Origin: an uncultured Lachnospiraceae bacterium
GTDB taxonomy: Bacteria > Bacillota > Clostridia > Lachnospirales > Lachnospiraceae
Length of the DNA: 58,372 nucleotides
Reading direction: 5' to 3'
NCBI GenBank assembly: GCA_902777355.1
Contig: CACYTU010000008.1
Coordinates: 1-58,372 of the forward strand
A program made the position numbers and the translations under genes. The first letter of the stretch is position 1. The number at the start of each line of letters is the position of its first letter. The notes below the pieces were generated by a model. The model did not search any database. It was not told where the DNA came from and saw only the letters and a list, made by a program, of their open reading frames with translations. Shown here piece by piece: positions 47,764-54,977 of the stretch.

Positions 47764-50700
47764 TTACCATGTCACAGCGATATCCAGCTGATTCGAATTT
47801 CCGCTGGCGAAACCGCCGGTGTCGCACACGATACATGTGCCCAGGCTGCTCTCCACCAGGGCCCCCCTGGGGTGTACGCTCAGGTTGGCGGCGCACATAA
47901 TGTAATCGCCCAGCATCTTGCATCCGTCGTCGCGCACCCAGTACTCGTCTGTATTTCCCATACCGCGCATGATGCTCACGACACCGTTCATGTTCAGGTT
48001 ATAGTAGGTTTCCTTTCCGCTCGGACCGTGAACCGAACCGTTGCCCCTGGAGAGGACAGGTCCGTCCCAGTTGGGATTTCGGGTCTGAGTCTTCAGTGCC
48101 TCCCTGTACGCTATCCTTGCGAGAATCTCTTCCGTCTCCTCTCTGATTCCAGCCGCACGCTTCATCAGTTCTCTCTCTTTAACCGGATGCATGGACATGG
48201 AGTGGATCGCCAGCTGCTCTGCCTGTCTCTCTTCTGTATTGCGGATTCCATTCAGGGCAGCCCGGTTTGTAGTCACTTTGTCCGCTTCAAGATAGTAAAA
48301 TCTGCCGTTCTCACTGATTCTCACGTATCCTGTTTTCCCGATTCCTGTCAGATGGATCCCGGTATATTTGGGAAGGGAAACAATACGTCTGGCATCCGGG
48401 GATGCTCCATCCAGGACATAGGCCTGGCTGGTAAGCCATGCGCTCTTGTCCACCTTCTGATAGTATGAATTGGAGTGGAACAGGCGGTCCATGAAGGATC
48501 CCTGTTTGGGCGCGAACTCTGCTGTCCCCTTGTCACCTGTCGCTTTTGTGCGGATACCTGCCGCGTCAGCCATAGCGGCGGAAGCTTCTTTAGGAGAGAA
48601 TATTTTCAAAAAGGCAGAAACAGCCTGAGAAGTATATTTTTTCAAACCGGTGGGAGCAGCTGCTTCGCTGCTGTTACTATTCAGGGCGACAGCGGCTGCT
48701 GTTTCAGTAGTGCTGTTTTTCTGTACTTCGGAAACAGCTGTTTCATTGACCGGTTCCGCATTCGCTGTATCTGTTACACTGACGCCTTTATTGTTTGTAT
48801 TTTCGGCCTTCCACAGCTGCCAGCAGCCGGAAGTATCGCAGAGAATACCGTCCAGTCCGGCCTGGCGGAGCCAGGAAACACTCTTGGCTGCCAGCGGTAC
48901 GGCAGGTGTCTCATTGCTGAGTACCTCTACGGCTTTCTCCATCTTTTTCTGATATTCCGGTTCTTCGGAAGTCTGCATGGCTTCTTCAATAAGTCCGTCA
49001 TACTTCTCCGAAGAGAATCCACTGGTGTTCTCTTTGTGGTCTGTTGTATATTTTTCAAGTTCTCCTGCGGGAAGGTCCGAGGAGAGAAGAATATTTCCAC
49101 AGATAAGGTCAAAAAGACCTTTCTCTTTTTCCTGTGCCAGGTCCTTGGCCCTGGTTTTTTCGATTTTCAGCTCAATTCCGAGTTCTTTCCAGCGGGAAGC
49201 GATGTATTCCGCGATCCGGACGGCACTGCCATTCTCATCTGCCAGGCAGACCAGGACAGGGAATTTCTTTCCGTCCTCATATCCCGCCTCTTTGAGGAGT
49301 TTCTTCGCTTCTTCGAGCTGATCCTTCTCAAGTCCGGAATCCTGCTCTCCGCTCTCTCCACTATCTCCGTTTCCGAGAAGATTCCCATAAAAATCCTGAT
49401 CCGAAGAAGGTTCGTAGACGCCGCCCAGTACTTCTGACGCGATATATTCACGGTCCAGTGCCATGGAAAGGGCTCTGCGCACGCGTGAATCCTGCAGTGC
49501 TTCCTGTTCGCAGTTGAAAAGGATGCCGATCGTGTCGGGAGTTGTCCGGCTGTCCGAAACTGTAGTAGTGTCCCGGGCTGCGGAGTCATTCTGGACTGCA
49601 GCAGTCTCCTGCGCTGTGGCACCGTCCTGGGCCGCGGCAGTCTCCTGCGCTGTGGTACCGTCCTGGGCCGCGGCAGTCTCCTGCGCTGTGGCACCCTTCT
49701 GAGCTGCGGCAGTCTCCTGCGCTGTGGCACCCTTCTGAGCCGCGGCAGTCTCCTGCGCTGTGGCACCGTTCCGGGCTGCGGCAGTCTCCTGCGCTGTGGC
49801 ACCGTTCTCAGCTGTGGCAGTCTCCTGCGCTGTGGAGTCGTTCTGAGCTGCGGCAGTCTCCTGCGCTGTGGCACCGTTCTCAGCTGCAACAGTATCCTGG
49901 GCTGCGGAACCGTCTGCTTCCTGTGGAAGCGTCGAAACGGCGTCAAAGTTCCCGTTCAGCAGGTCCGAATACTCCTGATTGACGTCTCCATCTACGATCC
50001 AGTGAACCTCCTCAAAAGGTTCCTGTTCATTATTATAATAAGGATTCTTCTTCAGAACATAGCCCTTTTGATTGGTGCCTGCGCGGCCATCAGCTTCCTC
50101 TAAATTCTCGGAAGCAATCAGATAGGGACCGTTTCCGGTCACATTTCCCCAACTCAGCTCAGGGCTGTCTTTCTCAATCTGCTCGCGGACAGGCAGAAGT
50201 GCCCATGAGGCGCAGATACGGGCAAAAGAAGGATCCGGTGTAGTGAGTTTCACCACGAAAGTCCTGTCGTCTTTGGCATAGGCCTGCAGGGCTTTGGGGT
50301 CTCCGTTGAGAACGTCCTCATAGCCGGCGATGTTCTTCATCAGGTCATGTCCATAGAGCGCTTCCGTCGCGGGATCGGCGATCCTGCGGAACATTTTTTC
50401 AAAGTCTTTGGCATCCATCGGTTTGCCGTCTGCCCAGCAAAGATCTTTGCGGAGGCGGAAGACCCACTTGAGTCCGTCGTCAGAAACTTTCCATTCCTGA
50501 GCGCATCCGGGAACCGGATTCCCGTTTTCATCCAGTACTGCAAGACCTTCGCTGATCAGCTTCAGCAGGCTGGCAGTATCTGTGTCCATGGTCTCTGAGG
50601 GTACGGGATCTCCGGGTTCGCCCGCCAGGTGTACACGGACGATGCCATTTTCTGTTTTCGGTGCAGAGTCCTCTGAAAGTTCCTGCTCTGCGGCCGATAT

Positions 50701-51606
50701 CACTGCTGCAATTGATGGATCGTCAGCGGCTGCAGCTTCTGTTGAGGCAGTTTCTCCTGCTGATGCGGTTTCGGCCGCCGCTGCTGTCTCTTCTTCAGAG
50801 GCACTTTCTGCTGCCGGAGCAGTTTCAGCTGTTTCTGCTGCCGGAGCAGTTTCAGCTGCTGTTTCAGCCTTAGAAGCCGTTTCGGAAACAGCTGCGCCTT
50901 CTTCTGTCGGAGCAATTCCGGCTGTCTCGTCGTTTTCTCCTACGGAAGAATCATCTTGCACTTCCGCCGCAGTCTCCCCTGTCGGGGCTTCTTCGACTGC
51001 AGTCTCCGGCTCTATGGCAGTATCAGCCGCCTGAGCAGAATCTGCTTCAGCATCCGCACCTGTCAGGTCCGCTGTGTCTTCCGTCTCTGTTTCGGCTTCT
51101 GTGTCTATGTTTTCTGAATCTATGCTTTCTGGATCTATGTTTTCTGAATCGATGTTTTCTTCTGTGTCTTCTGTTTTTTCCAGAACTTCTGCATTATCTG
51201 TATCTTCTGCCGTTTCATCTGTGTCGGGATAGGCAGTTTCGGCTGTTAAGGCCTGTGTCCCGATTTCTTCTGAGGCCGGTCCATCGATCCCGTCGTCTGC
51301 TGCCTCCTCTTCAGAAGCTTCTTCGCCGGTTGTACCGCCATTATCCAGCAGCACGTCATTTCCTGCCTCTTCCCCCGACCTGCGATAAAAGCCCTCTGCT
51401 CCCTGTGTTGTCACAGGAGCAACTATCAGGATTATGGCAAGAATCAGGGCAATCGTCCCGGAAAAACCTCCGGAATTTCTACTATTATTATGCCGTTTGT
51501 TTTTTCCGGACTTCTGTAAATGGCCTCTGCCATTCTTTTTCCCTTTTGAAAAAGACCGCTTGTTATTCATATTGCGGTCTTCCGAATCATCATATTTTTT
51601 TAACAT
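47764..51606 (-). CDS. Membrane-anchored SBP_bac_5 / 3D-domain chimera
   Basis: This 1280-residue exported giant is built from parts rarely joined. Residues 46-68 are a membrane anchor (GTIALILAIILIVAPVTTQG). Residues 70-310 are an acidic Thr/Ala/Glu repeat region. From about 315 to 930 lies an oligopeptide-binding (SBP_bac_5) fold: LLKLISEGLAVLDENG, WVFRLRKDLCWADGKPMDAKDF, ALSMALDREYIASEVLGG and EAKKLLKEAGYEDGKKFPVL. At about 565-675 this fold is interrupted by twelve-residue repeats (KGATAQETAAAQ). A short SH3-like stretch follows at about 1050 (GIHLTGIGKTGYVRI). The last 100 residues resemble a 3D (RlpA-like) wall domain: GPSGKETYYNLNMNGVVS, KMLGDYIMCAANL, GTCIVCDTGGFASGNSNQLDIAV, with the paired DTG...LDI aspartates. 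The promoter at 51661 is strong. Confidence 0.8.
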   Translation of the reverse strand: MLKKYDDSEDRNMNNKRSFSKGKKNGRGHLQKSGKNKRHNNSRNSGGFSGTIALILAIILIVAPVTTQGAEGFYRRSGEEAGNDVLLDNGGTTGEEASEEEAADDGIDGPASEEIGTQALTAETAYPDTDETAEDTDNAEVLEKTEDTEENIDSENIDPESIDSENIDTEAETETEDTADLTGADAEADSAQAADTAIEPETAVEEAPTGETAAEVQDDSSVGENDETAGIAPTEEGAAVSETASKAETAAETAPAAETAETAPAAESASEEETAAAAETASAGETASTEAAAADDPSIAAVISAAEQELSEDSAPKTENGIVRVHLAGEPGDPVPSETMDTDTASLLKLISEGLAVLDENGNPVPGCAQEWKVSDDGLKWVFRLRKDLCWADGKPMDAKDFEKMFRRIADPATEALYGHDLMKNIAGYEDVLNGDPKALQAYAKDDRTFVVKLTTPDPSFARICASWALLPVREQIEKDSPELSWGNVTGNGPYLIASENLEEADGRAGTNQKGYVLKKNPYYNNEQEPFEEVHWIVDGDVNQEYSDLLNGNFDAVSTLPQEADGSAAQDTVAAENGATAQETAAAQNDSTAQETATAENGATAQETAAARNGATAQETAAAQKGATAQETAAAQKGATAQETAAAQDGTTAQETAAAQDGATAQETAAVQNDSAARDTTTVSDSRTTPDTIGILFNCEQEALQDSRVRRALSMALDREYIASEVLGGVYEPSSDQDFYGNLLGNGDSGESGEQDSGLEKDQLEEAKKLLKEAGYEDGKKFPVLVCLADENGSAVRIAEYIASRWKELGIELKIEKTRAKDLAQEKEKGLFDLICGNILLSSDLPAGELEKYTTDHKENTSGFSSEKYDGLIEEAMQTSEEPEYQKKMEKAVEVLSNETPAVPLAAKSVSWLRQAGLDGILCDTSGCWQLWKAENTNNKGVSVTDTANAEPVNETAVSEVQKNSTTETAAAVALNSNSSEAAAPTGLKKYTSQAVSAFLKIFSPKEASAAMADAAGIRTKATGDKGTAEFAPKQGSFMDRLFHSNSYYQKVDKSAWLTSQAYVLDGASPDARRIVSLPKYTGIHLTGIGKTGYVRISENGRFYYLEADKVTTNRAALNGIRNTEERQAEQLAIHSMSMHPVKERELMKRAAGIREETEEILARIAYREALKTQTRNPNWDGPVLSRGNGSVHGPSGKETYYNLNMNGVVSIMRGMGNTDEYWVRDDGCKMLGDYIMCAANLSVHPRGALVESSLGTCIVCDTGGFASGNSNQLDIAVTW
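49594..49905 (-). repeat. In-frame 36-bp repeat inside the binding domain
   Basis: About nine units of 36 bp, encoding NGATAQETAAAQ variants, sit between the two lobes' sequence of the substrate-binding domain. Neighbouring units differ by one to three bases, a typical VNTR. Confidence 0.85.
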
Positions 51607-51813
51607 AAAAGAATACCTTTTGTATTATTTCTTAATTATTTCGTAACATTTGTAATAATTATGATATACGAAAGATATGCTTTTGTCAAATAAACAGGGC
51701 GGATTCGCCCGTTTTCATAAAAACAGAGCAGATCCGCCCCCAATATTTAGCTATTTCTCATGATAAAAAACGCCATATCGTAAACATTTATTAATATTTT
51801 TCTGCAGTTTTCC
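51607..51813. other. Leader/promoter gap upstream of the chimera gene
   Basis: Contains the chimera promoter (51661-51689) and a foldable GGGCGGATTCGCCC near 51698 that is echoed by GCAGATCCGCCC near 51728. It is AT-rich to 51800. There is no gene. Confidence 0.5.
51661..51689 (-). promoter_or_regulatory. Promoter of the 1280-residue chimera
   Basis: TTGACA (51684-51689) and TATCAT (51661-51666) are spaced 17 bp apart on the minus strand, about 55 bp before the ATG at 51606. Confidence 0.75.
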
Positions 51814-52055
51814 CTTCCCGGTCCTGTATCCGGTCATCAAAATGCGGCGCAGAGACTGGTCAATCCGCTTCTCCCGTTTCTCGCATATCCGGTCTTCTTG
51901 CCCCGGTCCTGTATCCGGCCATCAGAATGCGGCGCAGAGACTGGTCAATCCGCTTCTCCCGTTTCTCGCATATCCGGTCTTCTGGCTCCGGTCCTGTATC
52001 TGGTCATCAGAATGCGGCGCAGAGATTGGTCGATCCGTTTCTCGCTGATTCGTCC
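51814..52055. repeat. 85-bp tandem repeat covering the 3' end of the GH3 gene
   Basis: Three copies have GCGGCGCAGAGA at 51844, 51929 and 52014, exactly 85 bp apart. The rightmost copy and part of the next lie inside the GH3 gene; the rest lies beyond its stop. 85 is not a multiple of three, so each copy is read in another frame. Confidence 0.9.
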
Positions 52056-53756
52056 GCTTTCCACGGCGTCCAGGATCCCCTGGCGGGCAGCCTGGAAGTC
52101 AATGGGCATCAGGAGAATATCCGCCCCCGCCTCTAATGCCGTCACGGCAGCTTCCGCACTGTCGAAACGCTCAGTGACTGCTCCCATCTGAAGTGAGTCG
52201 GTGACGATAACGCCTTCAAATTTCAATTCATCGCGGAGAATATCTGTCATGACGACCTTGTTCAGTGAAGCCGGAAGGTCACTGCCCGTAAGGGCTGTAT
52301 TGGAGAGGTGGGAGACCATAACCATGTCGGTTCCCGCTTCTATTCCTCCCTGGAATGAGACAAACTCAGCGCCCCGGTAATCCTCGATCGTGCGGGAGGA
52401 CCAGGCTCCCCCGGTGTGGGTGTCCGTCTCGGTATCTCCGAGGCCGGGGAAATGCTTGATACAGGAAGCGACCCCCCGGTCATGCAGGCCGTCGATAAAT
52501 CTGCCTACCATCTGCCCGCAGAGGAAAGGATCTGTTCCGAAAGACCTGTTGCCGATCGTCTGATTGTAGGGATCGATCAGCACGTCAGCGTCCGGGGCAA
52601 AATCCAGGTTGATCCCCAGCTCATGCAGGTATCCGCCGATCGTACTGCCTGCCTCAAAAGCCGCCGCCGGATCGCCGGATGCCCCGACTTCACCCATCGG
52701 TCCCACATAGGGCACACCGATTCCGCTGTCTTCAATGCGCGCGACCAGGCCGCCTTCCTCATCAGAAGCCAGGAAAATCGGGATATGGATCGTCTGGACT
52801 TCGTCTTTGCTCTTTTCGGAAGCTCCGGTCTCTTCACTACCTGAAGATGCTTTTGCCGCATCGCCGGTCTTCCCTGTGTCTGAAGACGCTTCTTCTTTTT
52901 CACTGCTTTTCCCGGAATCTGCAGATGCTTTTCCTGCCCGGTCTTTTCCGGAGGTGCTGTCTTCAGCTGCCTCAGCCTGAAGATCTATGCTTCCCCACTC
53001 CTCAGTATTTTCAAGCATCCTGCTGAACTGGTCTCTGCTCTCGATATTCCCTGAAAAATAGATCAATCCCGCAACCGGTGTGGCCTCAAGGGCTTCTTTC
53101 GTCACCTCTCCGGCTTCCGTGACCGCCCCGTATCCTGTCAGGGCTTCCGGTGTGATGATAAAGAGTCCGGAGACCTTGTCCTCCAATGACATGGACTTTA
53201 CATGCTTTTTGATCAGTTTTTTAACAGTGCGGTCAGACACCGGCTCCGCGTCCTGTCCTGTTGCACTTTCAGCAGCGGTTTCCTTCATGCTTTCAGCGGC
53301 AGTTTCTGTCGAGCTCTCTGCGGCAGCTTCCGTGCTGCCCACGAAGGCCTGCTGCACTGCTGCGCCCGTACTGCTTTCCGACGCCTGCTCCTGCTCTGCG
53401 GCGGATTTTGTACTGCTTCCTGCTGCCTGCTCCTGCTCTGCGGCGGATTTTGTACTGCTTCCTGCTGCCTGCTCCTGCTCTGCGGCTGCCTTGGTGCTGC
53501 TCTTCGCTGCCTGCTCCGCGTCAGCTGCCGCGCTGTCCCCGGATGCCTGATTGAGGATTACTCCTGTTCCGCCTTCCGCAGGCTGATCCGACCCTGCCGC
53601 CTGGTCCAAAACAGCTGCTTCCCCGCCGGTCTCGGCGGCAGAAACATTCTGCTGCCCTGTAGAGGGACTGCATCCCGCCGCAGAGGCAAGCAATAATGCC
53701 ACTATCAGCAATGCGCTGATTATTAACGTCTTTTTTCCGTTTTTACCTTTTTTCAA
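51945..53756 (-). CDS. GH3 beta-N-acetylhexosaminidase-like lipoprotein
   Basis: This 603-residue glycoside hydrolase family 3 enzyme is of the NagZ type, probably releasing N-acetylglucosamine from wall fragments. It starts at TTG 53756 with GGGAG 8 bases upstream; an ATG at 53813 has no such site. Signal and lipobox: KTLIISALLIVALLLASAAGC. Residues 30-190 are a linker with AAEQEQAAGSSTKS repeats. The catalytic domain shows ASDEEGGLVARIED, the NagZ loop KHFPGLGDTETDTHTGG (with the acid/base D-H dyad) and the nucleophile in FEGVIVTDSLQMGAVT. A second low-complexity insert lies at about 270-320. The C-terminus (RRPDMRETGEAD) is created by a tandem duplication junction. Confidence 0.88.
   Translation of the reverse strand: MKKGKNGKKTLIISALLIVALLLASAAGCSPSTGQQNVSAAETGGEAAVLDQAAGSDQPAEGGTGVILNQASGDSAAADAEQAAKSSTKAAAEQEQAAGSSTKSAAEQEQAAGSSTKSAAEQEQASESSTGAAVQQAFVGSTEAAAESSTETAAESMKETAAESATGQDAEPVSDRTVKKLIKKHVKSMSLEDKVSGLFIITPEALTGYGAVTEAGEVTKEALEATPVAGLIYFSGNIESRDQFSRMLENTEEWGSIDLQAEAAEDSTSGKDRAGKASADSGKSSEKEEASSDTGKTGDAAKASSGSEETGASEKSKDEVQTIHIPIFLASDEEGGLVARIEDSGIGVPYVGPMGEVGASGDPAAAFEAGSTIGGYLHELGINLDFAPDADVLIDPYNQTIGNRSFGTDPFLCGQMVGRFIDGLHDRGVASCIKHFPGLGDTETDTHTGGAWSSRTIEDYRGAEFVSFQGGIEAGTDMVMVSHLSNTALTGSDLPASLNKVVMTDILRDELKFEGVIVTDSLQMGAVTERFDSAEAAVTALEAGADILLMPIDFQAARQGILDAVESGRISEKRIDQSLRRILMTRYRTGARRPDMRETGEAD
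53380..53525 (-). repeat. In-frame repeat of the GH3 linker
   Basis: Three to four 48-bp units encode AAEQEQAAGSSTKSAA. Two copies (53395-53490) are identical over their length. Confidence 0.8.
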
Positions 53757-53898
53757 ATCAATCACTCCCGCAACTCTGTGCCGCGTCACGCTTCCTGCCC
53801 GCGCATTCAACATTCATTCTTGAGGAAACCAGGTATACGCGTCCGGCCTTATCACGCAAAAACAAGGCAGGAGAAGCTTTCCTCCTGCCTCTGATTCT

Positions 53899-54333
53899 TT
53901 ACTCAACCGAAGATCCGGCATTATTTGATGCTGCTGCGGTTCCGCATCCCGCCACATGACATGAGGAACAGACACCGTTGCATCCGCTTCCCGCAAACGC
54001 GGAAGACCGCTGAGCCATCAATTCCGCGCCTTCCTTTCCCAGCTGCTCCAGGATCTCCTCGTTGGAGGGATAGCGGCCGCTGACAACAATTTCCTCGTCT
54101 GCTGTCATGCAGGGAAATCCGTCCATGCCGTCAGTTCTCATGATCTGCTGCACGACGGGGCTGTCCATAAAGGTCAGGGCATCCCGGTGCAGATTCAGAT
54201 ACTTCACCCTTGCCCCGCGTGCGCTGAGCGTGTACAGCATGGTGCTCACTCTGCGGTATTCGGAGCCGATCTCTGTATCCATCGGCTGTGCTTCCGGCGA
54301 TAAATTAATGTCATATACAATAATAGTTTTCAT
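53899..54333 (-). CDS. ArsD-like protein without the N-terminal cysteines
   Basis: This 144-residue protein has the ArsD fold layout: MKTIIVYDINLSPEAQPMDT at the front, then RVSTMLYTLSARGARVKYLNLHRD, DSPVVQQIMRTDGMDGFPCM and EEIVVSGRYPSNEEILEQLG, all ArsD landmarks. ArsD normally carries CC and a third C near residue 12-18 for arsenite; here that stretch has none. Instead the end has a cysteine-rich tail (GCNGVCSSCHVAGCG). So it may bind another metal or act as a thiol protein. No arsA, arsB or arsR is nearby. It follows the PNPOx-like gene by 8 bases. ATG 54333 chosen over the longer upstream frame; GGCC and AGG elements give only a moderate ribosome site. Confidence 0.72.
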   Translation of the reverse strand: MKTIIVYDINLSPEAQPMDTEIGSEYRRVSTMLYTLSARGARVKYLNLHRDALTFMDSPVVQQIMRTDGMDGFPCMTADEEIVVSGRYPSNEEILEQLGKEGAELMAQRSSAFAGSGCNGVCSSCHVAGCGTAAASNNAGSSVE

Positions 54334-54341
54334 AATCCTGT

Positions 54342-54884
54342 TCAAGGCCTCCTGTCTGCCGCTTGTCTGGCAAGTTTCCGTTCCTTCAGCAATTCCTTGC
54401 CGATCTTTCCGGTCATGTGGTCTATGGTGATTTCCACACAACACAGGGTTTTACGTCGGATGGTATCCTCCGTCTCCTCCATGTAGAGGTCTTCAAATCC
54501 GGCGCTGTATTTGGCGCCGACCGCATTAGCTGCCCTGCGAAGTTCCTCCTCGGTCTCGAGAAATCTGGCCCTGCCGAATACGATCACACTGCAGTATTTG
54601 GTCGTTCTCTCCCTGGGCATGATCTCTTCTCGGTCCACAACTGTAAAGGACACCTTCTCATTGCGGCGGATCGCGTCGATCTTGTGCCCGGTCTTCGCGC
54701 AGTGGAAGCCGATAGTGCCGGGCTGCCCGTCTTTGCCGGGAGTATATACGAAATTGACCGGCACTGTGTAGGGATAGCCGTCGTCTCCATGCAGGCCAAG
54801 GATCCCTGTCTTTGCGCGGAGGAGGATCTCGCTGCACTCTTCCTGAGAAATCTGCTGTCCCTTCCGTCTCATTTCACGAAACAT
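54342..54884 (-). CDS. PNPOx-like flavin-binding protein
   Basis: This 180-residue protein of the pyridoxamine-5-phosphate oxidase-like (NimA/HugZ-type) split-barrel family usually binds FMN or a related flavin. Diagnostic stretches are TGILGLHGDDGYPYTVPVNFVY, GTIGFHCAKTGHKIDAIRRNEKVSFTVV and YCSVIVFGRARFLETEEE. The central GFHCAKTGHKID loop is the cofactor-binding site of the family. The tail (GKELLKERKLARQAAD) is basic. Start at ATG with AAGGAG at 7 bases. Upstream, in its leader, lies repeat family D copy 4. The ArsD-like gene follows 8 bases later, so they form a small operon; a shared redox or metal-stress role is possible. Confidence 0.85.
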   Translation of the reverse strand: MFREMRRKGQQISQEECSEILLRAKTGILGLHGDDGYPYTVPVNFVYTPGKDGQPGTIGFHCAKTGHKIDAIRRNEKVSFTVVDREEIMPRERTTKYCSVIVFGRARFLETEEELRRAANAVGAKYSAGFEDLYMEETEDTIRRKTLCCVEITIDHMTGKIGKELLKERKLARQAADRRP

Positions 54885-54910
54885 TATTGTACTCCTTTAT
54901 TACCCATGAT

Positions 54911-54968
54911 GTACCCGCAGGCGGCTATGACCTGCCGGGGTTTTATGTGCTGTTCCGATAATTTTTTA
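54911..54968 (+). repeat. Dispersed motif, family D, copy 4
   Basis: ACCCGCAGGCGGCTATGACC, then TGCCGGGGTTTTATGTG, then CTGTTCCGATAATTT. Seen from the minus strand it lies in the PNPOx-like gene's leader and folds as CCCGGCAGG/CCTGCGGG. Confidence 0.5.
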
Positions 54969-54977
54969 ATCACTGTT

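Noticed and set aside
49167-49946. 259-residue minus frame rich in PQRRRLPQL
   Set aside because: A shifted reading of the 36-bp repeat inside the chimera gene.
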